Below are positions 1 to 9,327 of a stretch of 59,966 nucleotides of DNA, in pieces (within the stretch, counting starts at the first letter, position 1; each line of letters starts with the position of its first letter). Location: assembly GCA_002841945.1 (NCBI GenBank), contig PHBI01000109.1:1-59966 (forward strand), in the 5' to 3' direction. The notes under the pieces are model-generated. The model worked only from the letters and a program-made list of their open reading frames with translations. It made no database searches and was not told where the DNA came from. This DNA is from Deltaproteobacteria bacterium HGW-Deltaproteobacteria-14 (GTDB taxonomy: Bacteria; Myxococcota_A; UBA9042; PHBI01). Made by a program: the position numbers and the translations under genes.

Positions 1-1
1 T

Positions 2-604
2 GGGGGTGGCGGCGCGGGCGGCGGGGTCTACCTCACCGGCACCTACTGCCTCGGCGAGGGTCAGCTCGGCAGCGACGACGTCGGCGGCTCGGGCGGCGGC
101 GGCGGCTCCGGTGGCTGCGCGGCGGCCGGCGGGACGGGCGGCCACGCTGGCGGCGGCAGCTTCGGGATCTTCATCGCCAACGATCAGGCTGGCGCCAAGC
201 CACAGATCAGCGCGAACGCCATCCGCGCCGGCTCAGGGGGCTCAGGGGGCTCAGGGGGCCCGGGTGGCGCGGGTGGCCCGGGCGGCTCGGGTGGCCTCGG
301 CGGCGCGCCCGGTGAGGTCCTGACCGGCAGCGCTTATGACAAGACCTGGTGCGCCAACGCCGGCGGGGTCGGTGGTCCCGGCGGCAGCGGCGGTCACGGC
401 GGCGGCGGCGGCGGCGGCTGCGGGGGCGCGAGCTACGGCATCTTCGTGTGGTCGAGCGACACCCCGCCGGCGAGCTACAAGACCGACAACACCTTCACCA
501 GCGGCCAGGGCGGCGTCGGCGGCTCTCCCGGCGCCTCCCTCGGCCACGGCCTGCTGACGGAGATGTACGGCGCCAACGGCGCCGCCCAGAATACCAATTA
601 CTGA
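2..604 (+). CDS. Gly-rich surface-type protein, 3' end only
   Basis: The reading frame is open from the first bases of the window to a TGA at 602-604 and has no start codon here, so this is the C-terminal 200 residues of a longer protein. It is dominated by Gly-Gly-x runs (GGSGGSGGPGGAGGPGG type) broken by short segments ending in FGIF or YGIF, each preceded by a Cys in a Gly-rich stretch. This gives a loose repeat: Gly tract, Cys, short hydrophobic strand, polar linker. Low-complexity repeats of this kind are seen in exported or cell-surface proteins of myxobacteria, but I recognise no family. The other frames over this region are GC-rich shadows. A hairpin at 743-762 lies downstream. The coding call is good; the function is unknown. 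Confidence 0.7.
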   Translation, partial: GGGGAGGGVYLTGTYCLGEGQLGSDDVGGSGGGGGSGGCAAAGGTGGHAGGGSFGIFIANDQAGAKPQISANAIRAGSGGSGGSGGPGGAGGPGGSGGLGGAPGEVLTGSAYDKTWCANAGGVGGPGGSGGHGGGGGGGCGGASYGIFVWSSDTPPASYKTDNTFTSGQGGVGGSPGASLGHGLLTEMYGANGAAQNTNY

Positions 605-742
605 GCGCTCACTCGGGGCCGCTTTGTGGAACGCCTCACGCATCCCAGGTTGGACCTCGCAGGCTCGGCCCAACCCGGGAACCCTCAGCGTGAGACGTTC
701 CAGCGCCCCCTCCCTCGCTTGCCCCCTGCCCGCCTGCGCCGA

Positions 743-762
743 TCCCCCGCTCCCGCGGGGGA
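743..762. terminator. GC hairpin between convergent genes
   Basis: A perfect 8-bp stem (TCCCCCGC / GCGGGGGA) with a TCCC loop lies between the stop codons of two convergent genes at 604 and 801. There is no clear T tract on either strand, so this is a candidate bidirectional terminator from structure and position only. The rest of 605-800 shows no gene. Confidence 0.4.
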
Positions 763-800
763 GGGAGATCATCGGCCTTGCGGGGGCGCTGGCCCATCGC

Positions 801-1676
801 CTATCGCGCGACGGGGAGGAAGGCGTCGCCGGCGTCCTCCATCAGCGAGCGCTCGGGGACGGGGACGTCGGGGGCGAGGGCCTGGAAGGGACCGACCATG
901 GGCAGGCTGCGATAGAGATCGCTCAGGCGCCAGGCGCGCCAGAAGCGATCAAAGGCCACCTCCGAGCGCGTCCCGTCGGCCGGATCGTTGTAGATGACCA
1001 CGCCGTCTTCGATGCCGCGCACCACCACCCAGTGGAGGCCCGCCGTCCGCACGTTCCACAGGGTCGCGCTCTGGACCAGCGCCAGGATCGGGCGCCGCTC
1101 GGCGAGCGCGCGCTTGAGGGTCGCGACCGACCACACCTCCGCCGGCAGCCACGGGTGCCCGATTGGCGCGAAGGCGACGTCGTCGGCGAAGTGCTCGAGG
1201 GTGGCGCGGAGCATCCCCGGCGTGGTCATGCCGGCGTCGAAGCCGGGCAGGCTCAGCTGCCGCAACGGGAACATATCCCACGACCAGTAGCCGATCGCCT
1301 CGCGCAGGGCCTCGAGCTCGGCGCGCGTCTGCGTCCCCTGGTACCCCGCGAGCAGCATCGCGGCCGCGGTCGGACCGCAGTTGTTGACGTCGCCGTACTG
1401 CGGCAGGCCGGGCAACCCGACGTCCAGCAACAGCCCCCCCAGGGCGCGCTCGAGCGCGGAGGGCGGCGTGACGTCGAGCGGCGGCCGAGGCGCGTCGACC
1501 GGTGGCTCGGTGGACATCGGGAGCGCGAGCGCCAGCGTCGCTCTCGCGACGGGCTGCAGCGCGGCGACCGCCGCCGTATCTGGGTGTCGTCGCCCCGGCG
1601 GCGCCGCCGCGGCCACCGCCACCTGCGTCGTCAGGGCCAGAGCCAGCATCCCGAATCGTCTAAGTCGTCGCGCCAT
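801..1676 (-). CDS. Exported C39-like cysteine peptidase domain protein
   Basis: Predicted secreted protein of 291 aa. The chosen ATG at 1676 starts MARRLRRFGML, followed by a hydrophobic Ala-rich signal peptide ending near residue 26, with a GAGG-like ribosome site upstream. An open extension to 1814 has no signal peptide and was not used. The catalytic fold is papain-like C39: Gln93 and Cys100 in QYGDVNNCGPTAAAMLL, His215 in AGLHWVVVRGIE, and Asn230-Asp231 in YNDPADG. These match the Gln/Cys/His/Asp layout of C39 and C39_2 families. There is no ABC transporter domain and no adjacent bacteriocin gene, so a stand-alone extracytoplasmic peptidase is more likely than a bacteriocin processing enzyme. 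The substrate is unknown. Confidence 0.75.
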   Translation of the reverse strand: MARRLRRFGMLALALTTQVAVAAAAPPGRRHPDTAAVAALQPVARATLALALPMSTEPPVDAPRPPLDVTPPSALERALGGLLLDVGLPGLPQYGDVNNCGPTAAAMLLAGYQGTQTRAELEALREAIGYWSWDMFPLRQLSLPGFDAGMTTPGMLRATLEHFADDVAFAPIGHPWLPAEVWSVATLKRALAERRPILALVQSATLWNVRTAGLHWVVVRGIEDGVVIYNDPADGTRSEVAFDRFWRAWRLSDLYRSLPMVGPFQALAPDVPVPERSLMEDAGDAFLPVAR

Positions 1677-2046
1677 CCGTACCTCGCTTCGGAGCTGCGG
1701 CGGCTCGTTCCTTCCCTGGCATGTCCCGGCTGGCGACTCATCCTGATGCAGAGAGCGCGGTCCTGTCGCAGCGCCCATGCACCAAGCAACGGGCGAGACC
1801 GCGCATCTCTTCAATGAAGTTGCGTACGAGCCAGGCTCGTGTCCAGTTCCTTGGTGCGTTGCGCGGGGCCCCGCGGGGGATGGACCGCGACGACTCCCCC
1901 GCGATCCCGTCCCCCGGCTCGCTCGTCCACCATCGGACCTCGCGGGTTCAGCGGGTGCCTCCGAGCGACCTTGACACCCCCGAGGATACGGGGCACGTTC
2001 CCGTCACTTTCGCGGGGCTGCCCCGCGCCCTCGGGTCGGAGGAGCC
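1677..2046. other. Intergenic region between divergent genes
   Basis: This 370-base region separates the peptidase gene (minus) from the bactofilin genes (plus). No convincing gene is seen in either strand. A TTGACA hexamer at 1971-1976 could be a -35 element for the bactofilins, but the hexamer 17 bases downstream (CACGTT) is a poor -10. Nothing else stands out. Confidence 0.4.
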
Positions 2047-2418
2047 TTGGACAACGTGGTCACCGTCGTGAGCGCAGGGATCGTCATCACCGGAACGGTC
2101 ACCGGGAAAGGCCCCGTCGCCGTGAGCGGTCGCGTCGATGGCCGCATCACCGTCGAGGGCGAGGTCCAGGTCGCTCCCAAGGCGAGATTGGTCGCCAACA
2201 TCAGCGCCGACTCCATCGCGGTCGCCGGGGCGGTCAAAGGCAACATCACCGCCATCACGGCGGTCGTCCTCGGCGCTGGCGCCCAGGTCGAGGGGACAGT
2301 CGACGCGAAGCGGGTCGAGATCGACCCCCAAGCCCGCATCAAGGGGCGGCTCGTGATGCCGCTGACCCTCCCGCGGGGGATCAAGGTGCCCCAACCGCGC
2401 AGCTCGTCGGGCTGGTAG
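2047..2418 (+). CDS. Bactofilin (first of three)
   Basis: Bactofilins are small proteins that polymerise without nucleotide into beta-helical filaments and act as bacterial cytoskeletal scaffolds. This 123-aa protein has the repeating hydrophobic/Gly pattern of the DUF583 core (VSGRVDGRITVEGEVQV, then GAVKGN, then GAQVEGTVDAKRV), with short non-helical ends. The start is a TTG at 2047 four bases after GGAGG at 2038-2042; a GTG at 2056 is an alternative with wide spacing. It begins a run of three bactofilin genes, as in the bacNOP group of Myxococcus xanthus. No parA/parB-like neighbour is present. Confidence 0.85.
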   Translation: MDNVVTVVSAGIVITGTVTGKGPVAVSGRVDGRITVEGEVQVAPKARLVANISADSIAVAGAVKGNITAITAVVLGAGAQVEGTVDAKRVEIDPQARIKGRLVMPLTLPRGIKVPQPRSSSGW

Positions 2419-2494
2419 CCCCCCGAGCCGCCCACCGGCGTACCGGGCGCCCCCACGGGGTCCGGGCACGCCGCCGCAGGTGACAGAGGAACTC

Positions 2495-2809
2495 ATGGCC
2501 GAGACCATCATTGGGAACAATATCGCCATCGAGGGCGAGATCACGGGCAGCGACTCCCTGACCATCTTCGGGGTCGTCCGCGGGCGGATCCACGTCAAGG
2601 AGAGCGTCGTCGTGACCACCTCCGCGCGGGTCGAGGCCGACGTCGAGTCGGCGTCGATCGACATCGCGGGTCACGTGCACGGCAACGTGACCGCGACCGA
2701 CAAGGTCGAGATCAAGTCCGGGGGCAAGCTCGTGGGCGACGTGAAGGCGCCGCGCATCCTCATCGCCGATGGAGCCTCCTTCAAGGGCAACATCAACATG
2801 CAGGGGTGA
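2495..2809 (+). CDS. Bactofilin (second of three)
   Basis: 104-aa bactofilin starting at ATG 2495 with AGAGGA at 2485-2490. A GTG at 2480 would add five residues. The core shows the repeating beta-helix rungs: GNNIAIEGEITGSDSLTI, then GRIHVKESVVV, then GHVHGNVTA, then GGKLVGDVKAPRI, ending GASFKGNINMQG, the classical bactofilin signature. It has almost no N- or C-terminal tail, so it is close to a bare polymerising core. The next bactofilin starts one base after its stop codon, so the two are almost certainly translated from one message and may co-polymerise. Confidence 0.88.
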   Translation: MAETIIGNNIAIEGEITGSDSLTIFGVVRGRIHVKESVVVTTSARVEADVESASIDIAGHVHGNVTATDKVEIKSGGKLVGDVKAPRILIADGASFKGNINMQG

Positions 2810-2810
2810 C

Positions 2811-3419
2811 GTGAGTACGCCGACCCAGATCGCGAACGGGCACACCATCGTCGGCGTGCTGCGCGCCGGCGAAGACCTCTCGATCGCTGGCCACGTCAAG
2901 GGGCGCATCGAGTCCGAGGGCGTCGTCATCGTCGAGGCCGGCGGCATCGTCGAGGCCGACGTGCGGGCGCGCGAGCTCATCGTGCGAGGCATCGTCGTCG
3001 GCGACGTCGCCTCGGTGGATGGAGTGGAGGTCACCGCCAACGGGCAGGTGCTCGGCTCCGTCACGACGCGGCGCGTGCTGATGCGCGCGGGCGGCCGAAT
3101 CCTGGGCGAGGTGTCGACCGGCGTCGACGTCCAGGGCTTCGTCTACCCCGAGCGCGTCGCGGCGGCGGCCCAGGCGCGCCGCGGCACCGGCACCATCCCG
3201 CAGGCGCGTCCGGCTGGCGGCGCGATCGGCGGCGGCTTCGAGAGCGCGTTCGGCAACCGCGTCGCCGGTGACGGCGACCGCGGCACCAGCGAGGGCGCGC
3301 GCAGCTGGATGGCTGATCACGTCGTCACGACGCCCGCGACCGTGGCCGGACGACGTCCCGAGCCGACGCCCGAAGAGGACGAGGTCCGCCCGGTCGAGCC
3401 GGCGGGTGAGCGGGGCTGA
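2811..3419 (+). CDS. Bactofilin with long C-terminal tail (third of three)
   Basis: 202-aa bactofilin starting at GTG 2811, directly after the previous stop (2807-2809), with AGGGG upstream. Residues from about 5 to 115 form the beta-helix core (GHTIVGVLRAGEDLSIAGHV, GRIESEGVVIV, GGIVEADVRA, GQVLGSVTTRRV, GRILGEVSTG). The remaining 80 residues are polar and rich in Arg, Gly, Pro and Glu, probably disordered. The tail sets this paralogue apart from the two compact ones and could be an interaction region for a client protein. Its 3' end overlaps the start of the next gene (3406) by 14 bases in another frame, pointing to translational coupling. Confidence 0.86.
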   Translation: MSTPTQIANGHTIVGVLRAGEDLSIAGHVKGRIESEGVVIVEAGGIVEADVRARELIVRGIVVGDVASVDGVEVTANGQVLGSVTTRRVLMRAGGRILGEVSTGVDVQGFVYPERVAAAAQARRGTGTIPQARPAGGAIGGGFESAFGNRVAGDGDRGTSEGARSWMADHVVTTPATVAGRRPEPTPEEDEVRPVEPAGERG

Positions 3420-4023
3420 GCCCGACCTCGGTCGACGCGCGCTCGGGCTGCGCCTGTGCGCGCTCGCGATGTTTGTCACGACCCTCGCCGCCCCGGCCTG
3501 CGCGTCGTCGCCCTACCGGGACACGCTCGACGACTGGACCCGGTCCGAGGACGTCTACAGCAACGCCCAGGCCCGCGCGATGGTGCGGGCGACCCTCGAG
3601 ACGGCGCCGTTTCGGCGCGCCTACGTCGACGAGTACGCCCGCCTCTTCGCGCTGACCGCCGAGCAGCGGGCGGCGCTGCTCGAGGCACAGCTCGACGAGT
3701 CCGACGGCACCTGGGTGGTCATCGTCGCCCTGTACACCGCGGACACGAGCTGGAACGACATCACGCCGTCCCGCGCCATGTGGGAGGTGCGGCTCGAGGG
3801 CCCGAACGGGTGGCTCCCGCCCAAACGGGTCAAGCGGCTCGACCGCAAGAACCCGACATGGAAGCGCCTGTTTCCGTACTTTGGCGTGCACTTCAGGCTG
3901 TTCGAGCTGCGCTTCGATCGCGGGCTCACCCCCGACACGCCCCTCGCCCGCGCGGGGCAACCCCTGAGCCTGGTGATCGCCGGAGCCGTCGCGCAGATGC
4001 GGCTCAGCTGGGTGCTGCCGTGA
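3406..4023 (+). CDS. Exported protein of unknown function
   Basis: The GTG at 3406 gives 205 aa. It starts inside the end of the bactofilin gene and gives a usable signal sequence (LGLRLCALAMFVTTLAAPACASSP); Cys32 could be a lipid-attached Cys, although APAC is not an ideal lipobox. The mature part is mixed alpha/beta with features such as DGTWVVIVALYTAD, SWNDITPSRAMWEVRLEGPNG and HFRLFELRFDRG. I do not recognise the family. Position directly after three bactofilins suggests an envelope protein expressed with the cytoskeletal genes. An ATG at 3469 is possible but would remove most of the signal peptide. Confidence 0.65.
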   Translation: MSGAEPDLGRRALGLRLCALAMFVTTLAAPACASSPYRDTLDDWTRSEDVYSNAQARAMVRATLETAPFRRAYVDEYARLFALTAEQRAALLEAQLDESDGTWVVIVALYTADTSWNDITPSRAMWEVRLEGPNGWLPPKRVKRLDRKNPTWKRLFPYFGVHFRLFELRFDRGLTPDTPLARAGQPLSLVIAGAVAQMRLSWVLP

Positions 4024-4036
4024 ACGCGCTGCCGCG

Positions 4037-4975
4037 GTGAGGCAGACCCACGCCGCGGACGGAACGCGCCTCGCCTACCGGCTCTTCGGCCCCCGCGAGG
4101 GCACCCCGGTGGCGCTGCTCGACGGGATCTCCTGCGACGGCTTCATCTTCCGCGACCTCGAGCCGTGGCTCGCCGCCCGCGCCCGCGTGCTGCACGTCCA
4201 CTACCGCGGCCACGGCCGCTCCGGACTGCCGCGGGACCCAGAGGCCTGCACCCTGCCCTACCTCGCGGCGGACCTCGCCGCGCTCCTCGAGCGCTCGGGC
4301 CTCGGTCCGGCCGTCCTGATCGCCCACTCGATGGGGGTCCAGGTCGCGCTCGAGGCGGCGCTGCGCCACCCCGAGCGGGTCGCCGGGCTGGTGCTCATGT
4401 GCGGCGCCCACGGGCGCGTCCTCGACACCTTCAAGCACACCGATCTCGGCCGGCGCCTGTTGCCGTGGCTCGACCGCACCGCGCGCGGCGGCTGGCGCGA
4501 GCCCCTCGCCCGAGCGGTGCGGGCGCTCCTGCCCACTCGCATGAGCTACGCGCTCGCCGCGTGGAGCGAGGTCAAGGGGGACCGGCTGGGCCAGCGAGAC
4601 CTGATGCCCTACCTTGAGCACTTCGCGCGCATGCCCCTCGACCTCTTCACCCGAACGCTGACCGACGCCGCCGAGCGCACCAGCGAGGCCTGGTTGGCCC
4701 GCGTCACCGCGCCGACCCTGGTGCTCGCCGCCGAGGACGACGGCTTCACCCCCGTACACCTGAGCCGCGCCCTCGCGGCGGCCCTGCCCGACGCGCGCCT
4801 GGAGATCGTGGCGGGCGCGAGCCACACCGGCCCCCTCGAGCGGCCCGAAGCCTTCCGCGCCTGCGTCGCCGCCTTCCTCGACGAGCTCGCGCTGGCCACG
4901 CCGACCACGTCCCCCCGGCCGCCCTCCCTCGCCGAGTCATGGCGCAATGCACGACAAATCGTTCCACATTACTGA
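4037..4975 (+). CDS. Alpha/beta hydrolase
   Basis: 312-aa alpha/beta hydrolase-fold protein from GTG 4037, 13 bases after the preceding stop. The nucleophile elbow is AHSMG with Ser98. The acid is in LAAEDDGFTP and the His in AGASHTGP, so the Ser-Asp-His triad is complete. The oxyanion region is LLDGISCDGF near residue 30, and HYRGHGRSG is the typical loop before the elbow. No signal peptide is visible, so it is cytoplasmic. Members of this family include esterases, haloperoxidase-like and C-C hydrolases; the sequence does not allow a substrate to be chosen. It ends the bactofilin operon on the plus strand and converges on an FHA gene 42 bases away. Confidence 0.8.
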   Translation: MRQTHAADGTRLAYRLFGPREGTPVALLDGISCDGFIFRDLEPWLAARARVLHVHYRGHGRSGLPRDPEACTLPYLAADLAALLERSGLGPAVLIAHSMGVQVALEAALRHPERVAGLVLMCGAHGRVLDTFKHTDLGRRLLPWLDRTARGGWREPLARAVRALLPTRMSYALAAWSEVKGDRLGQRDLMPYLEHFARMPLDLFTRTLTDAAERTSEAWLARVTAPTLVLAAEDDGFTPVHLSRALAAALPDARLEIVAGASHTGPLERPEAFRACVAAFLDELALATPTTSPRPPSLAESWRNARQIVPHY

Positions 4976-5017
4976 TTCTACTTGTGAATCGGCAATGTGC
5001 GACGCACGACGGCGGAC

Positions 5018-5950
5018 TCAGTGCTCGACGCGGAAGAGCTGCTGCCCGGCGAGGACCAGGGCCCCGCGCCGCAGCGGCATGGCGCGCGACAGCCGGTAGT
5101 AGGTCCCGTTGGACGAGCCGAGATCCTTGAGGAAGTAGCGGTCCTCGCGCTGCATCACCACGGCGTGTAGCCCCGAGACGAAGCCGTCGCCGGGGAAGGT
5201 GATGTCGCCGCGCTCGCGCCCGAGGTAGATGTCGCTCCCGCCGAGCAGGTACACGGCGCCCCAGGTCGCCGGCGCGATGAGCTGCCCGAGCCGCCCCCAC
5301 GCGCCCTCCGGGATCGGGCTCCCGAGCCGGACCGCGTCGTCGGGCCCGGCGAAGGGCGCCTTGATCACCTCGGCGAGGAGCTCGAAGCGGAGGAGCTCCT
5401 GGCCGATCCGGAAGACGTCGCCGTTGCGCAGCTCGACCTCGTGGCTGACCTGCACGAACACGCCGTTCGTCGTCGCGAGCGGCGTCAGCACGAGCTGGTT
5501 GCCGGAGAACACGAACTCCGCGTGCCGCAGGGCCAGGAAGTCGTCGTGGGGGAAGCAGATGTCCGCTCCCTCGCGCCCAATGACGGTCCGCTCAGGGGCG
5601 AGATCGTAGACGGCGCCGTCGGTCCCGTCCTCGAGGATGAGCACGAGCCGCCCGCTCGCCGCCGGCAGCCGACGGGAGGCGGTCTCCCGGCGGCGCTCCA
5701 CGCGGGGGCGGTGGCTCGTGTCGGTGCTCGGCTTGTGTTGCACGAGGGTCGACGGGAGCGGCTCCTCGATCGACTCCTCGGCCGGCGGCATCACCGCGGC
5801 CGTCGACGCCACCAACGGCGCCGGGAGCTCCGCGGCGGGCGCCTCCTCAGCCGCTGTCGAGCCGAGGGCGTCATCGAGGTCCGCCCCGCAGCCGAGGCAA
5901 AACTTGAAGAAGACCTCGTTCTCGGTCCCGCAGAAGGGGCAAACTCTCAC
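5018..5950 (-). CDS. Zinc-ribbon protein with two FHA domains
   Basis: 310-aa signalling adaptor. The GTG start at 5950 is fixed by GGAGG with an 8-base spacer; a longer reading to 6004 lacks this site. The N-terminus is a zinc ribbon (Cys4, Cys7, Cys18, Cys21). A Pro/Ala/Glu-rich linker follows, then two FHA domains. The first has TVIGREGADICFPHD and TTNGVFVQ. The second has IYLGRERGDITFPGD and SSNGTYYRL, with SGLHA in place of SRxHA. FHA domains bind phosphothreonine, so the natural partner is a Ser/Thr kinase; one is encoded at 55119-56486, but not nearby. There is no enzymatic or membrane domain, so it probably bridges phosphorylated proteins in the cytoplasm. Confidence 0.85.
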   Translation of the reverse strand: MRVCPFCGTENEVFFKFCLGCGADLDDALGSTAAEEAPAAELPAPLVASTAAVMPPAEESIEEPLPSTLVQHKPSTDTSHRPRVERRRETASRRLPAASGRLVLILEDGTDGAVYDLAPERTVIGREGADICFPHDDFLALRHAEFVFSGNQLVLTPLATTNGVFVQVSHEVELRNGDVFRIGQELLRFELLAEVIKAPFAGPDDAVRLGSPIPEGAWGRLGQLIAPATWGAVYLLGGSDIYLGRERGDITFPGDGFVSGLHAVVMQREDRYFLKDLGSSNGTYYRLSRAMPLRRGALVLAGQQLFRVEH

Positions 5951-6082
5951 CGCTGTCGCCTCCAGAGCCGCCGTGCGACGGCGTGGACACGTCGCCTGCG
6001 TCACTCCTTCCTACTATCCCCCCCGAGGGCGGTCAACACGGTCGGTCCACCGGCCCCGACCGACGCGCGGTCAGCGACGCGC

Positions 6083-7435
<1,353 letters not shown>

Positions 7436-7570
7436 GTTGTTTGCCTCCGCCCCTGTCGGGATGCCAGCCCCAACAAGGAACACACGGGGCCGGACATTTC
7501 CGGCGCCACCATGCGACGGGCAGGCGCCAAACGCAACGTCGGCAGCCCTACACGCCGCCCCAGGCTGGGC

Positions 7571-7599
7571 TTGACAGCGACGAGATCGCGAGCGAAGGT
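7571..7599 (+). promoter_or_regulatory. Promoter candidate for the Pal/CpoB operon
   Basis: TTGACA at 7571-7576, a 17-base spacer, then GAAGGT at 7594-7599. The -10-like hexamer is unusual for E. coli but resembles TAAGGT found upstream of rpsP in this window and, as I recall it, the TAAGGG of the Myxococcus vegA promoter. The leader to the start at 7695 would be about 90 bases. Confidence 0.5.
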
Positions 7600-7694
7600 G
7601 CGCCATTGTCACCGGGCCCGCTCCCGTCGACCCTCGCTCGCCCTCGCAAACGCCGTGCGGGCGGGGCCGTTCGTCCAAACGCAGGACCCCTCGC

Positions 7695-8501
7695 ATGAAG
7701 TCAGCTCGTACCGGTTCCCCTGAGACGGCGAAGGCCCTAGCGGGACTCGTGCTTGGTGGTCTGCTGATGGCCGCCACCCTCTCGGGGTGTCCGAAGTCCT
7801 ATCCGGACTGCGACGACGACAAGACCTGTGCTTCGCACGCCGAGGTCTGCGTCGCGAACAAGTGTCGCCAGTGCCGCGACGACGCGCAGTGCACCAAGCT
7901 CGACGCGTGCCTGTCGTGCCAGGCCAACGAGTGCGTCAAGCGCCCGCGGTGCTGCAAGTCGGCGCTCGACTGCCCCAACGGCAAGTGCTGGAAGGACCCG
8001 GCGAACCCGTCGGCCCCCGGGACGTGCGGCGGCATGTGCCAGCGCGACGGCGACTGCCCGTCGGGTCAGCGCTGCGCCAATGGCAGCTGCGTGCCGGACA
8101 TCTCGTGCACCGATGACGCCTTCTGCCCCGAGGGCCAGCGGTGCATCGACGGGCGCTGCGCCATCGTGCCGTGCACGCCGCAGCCGATCTACTTCGACTT
8201 CAACGAGTACGTCATCCGGCTCGACCAGGAGCAGGCCGTGGCCGACAACGCCGCGTGCCTCAAGCAGCGGACGAGCGAGCGCTTCGTGGCCGAGGGCCAC
8301 TGCGACGAGCGCGGCTCCGACGAGTACAACCTGGCCCTGGGCCAGCGACGCGCGGCCACCGTGGTGCGGCAGTACCAGACGCTCGGCGCCGATCGCGCCA
8401 AGCTCAACGTCATCTCGTATGGCGAGGAGAAGCCGGTGTGCGGCGAGGCTCGGGAGTCGTGCTGGAGCTTGAACCGGCGCGTGGAGACGAACCCGAAGTG
8501 A
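7695..8501 (+). CDS. Pal-like OmpA-domain lipoprotein with Cys-rich region
   Basis: 268-aa outer-membrane lipoprotein. The signal peptide ends in the lipobox LSGC, so Cys32 becomes the lipidated N-terminus. Residues 33 to about 155 are extremely Cys-rich, with units such as CTDDAFCPEGQRCIDGRC that recur in two other lipoproteins here. From residue 160 there is an OmpA C-terminal peptidoglycan-binding domain (PIYFDFNEYVIR, then GHCDERGSDEYNLALGQRRA, then NVISYGEEKP), matching Pal. It should tether the outer membrane to peptidoglycan, and the Cys-rich insert would sit between lipid anchor and peptidoglycan domain. The stop overlaps the start of the CpoB-like gene by three bases. tolQRAB genes are not in the window. 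Confidence 0.85.
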   Translation: MKSARTGSPETAKALAGLVLGGLLMAATLSGCPKSYPDCDDDKTCASHAEVCVANKCRQCRDDAQCTKLDACLSCQANECVKRPRCCKSALDCPNGKCWKDPANPSAPGTCGGMCQRDGDCPSGQRCANGSCVPDISCTDDAFCPEGQRCIDGRCAIVPCTPQPIYFDFNEYVIRLDQEQAVADNAACLKQRTSERFVAEGHCDERGSDEYNLALGQRRAATVVRQYQTLGADRAKLNVISYGEEKPVCGEARESCWSLNRRVETNPK

Positions 8502-9301
8502 CGGTGCGGTCCCTCGTGACGCGCCGCGGCCTCGGGCTCGTGGTGACGCTCTCGCTCATGGCCACCGCGGGCTGCGCGACGACCGGTGACGTCGAGAAGG
8601 TGGAGGCGCGGGTCGTCGGCCTCGAGAAGTACAACGCCGCCCTCAAGCAGACGATGGCCGAGGACGTCGAGCGCCTCGAGAAGCTCCGCGCCATGATCAC
8701 CGAGGCCGAGGAGTCACTGCGCAAGAACGGCGCGAACCTCGGCATCCGCCTCGAGCGCGTCGAGGAGACGCTGCCGAAGCTGGTCGGCACCCAGGAGGCG
8801 CTTCAGGTCCAGCTCCGGCGCCTCGAGGCCGACGTGGAGACCATCAAGCGCGTCCTCGCCGAGCGCCTCGGGACGACGGAGTTCTTCCTCCCGCCGGACC
8901 TCCCGAAGGACAAGGACGGCATGTGGGCCGCCGCCGAGGCCGCCGGAAAGGCCAAGAACGCCAGGGAGGCCCAGGCGATCTACGAGCTCTACGCCGCGAG
9001 CTTCCCGGACGATGTCCGCGCCCCGGCCGCGGTCTTCGCGATCGCCAAGGTCATGGAGGCCGCCGGGGACCCCGACGAGGCCATCCGCTTCTACCAGAGG
9101 GTGTTCGACAAGTTCCGCACCAGCCCGCTGGCGCCTCAGGCGGTGATGCGCATCGCCGAGATCTACGTCGCCAAGGGCGACTGCGGCCGGGCCAAGAACA
9201 TCTACAAGTTCGTCGGCGACGAGTTCAAGGGCACCGCGGACGGCGACGAAGCCAAGAAGCGCGCCAAGGCCCTCGCCAAGAGTAAGGACTGCAAGAAGTA
9301 G
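8498..9301 (+). CDS. CpoB/YbgF-like coiled-coil TPR lipoprotein
   Basis: 267 aa from GTG 8498, overlapping the stop of the Pal-like gene (GTGA). The signal peptide ends in TAGC, making Cys26 the lipid-attached residue; the E. coli homologue is periplasmic rather than lipidated. A long heptad-rich coiled coil covers roughly 30-125 (VEARVVGLEKYNAALKQTM and onwards). Three TPR-like units follow (REAQAIYELYAASFPDD, PDEAIRFYQRVFDKF, GRAKNIYKFVGDEF). Architecture and position behind Pal match CpoB, which in E. coli coordinates the Tol-Pal system with peptidoglycan synthesis at division. That role is inferred from family and context. Confidence 0.82.
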   Translation: MTVRSLVTRRGLGLVVTLSLMATAGCATTGDVEKVEARVVGLEKYNAALKQTMAEDVERLEKLRAMITEAEESLRKNGANLGIRLERVEETLPKLVGTQEALQVQLRRLEADVETIKRVLAERLGTTEFFLPPDLPKDKDGMWAAAEAAGKAKNAREAQAIYELYAASFPDDVRAPAAVFAIAKVMEAAGDPDEAIRFYQRVFDKFRTSPLAPQAVMRIAEIYVAKGDCGRAKNIYKFVGDEFKGTADGDEAKKRAKALAKSKDCKK

Positions 9302-9327
9302 GCGCACTCCAGCGCGCCAGGGTCCCC

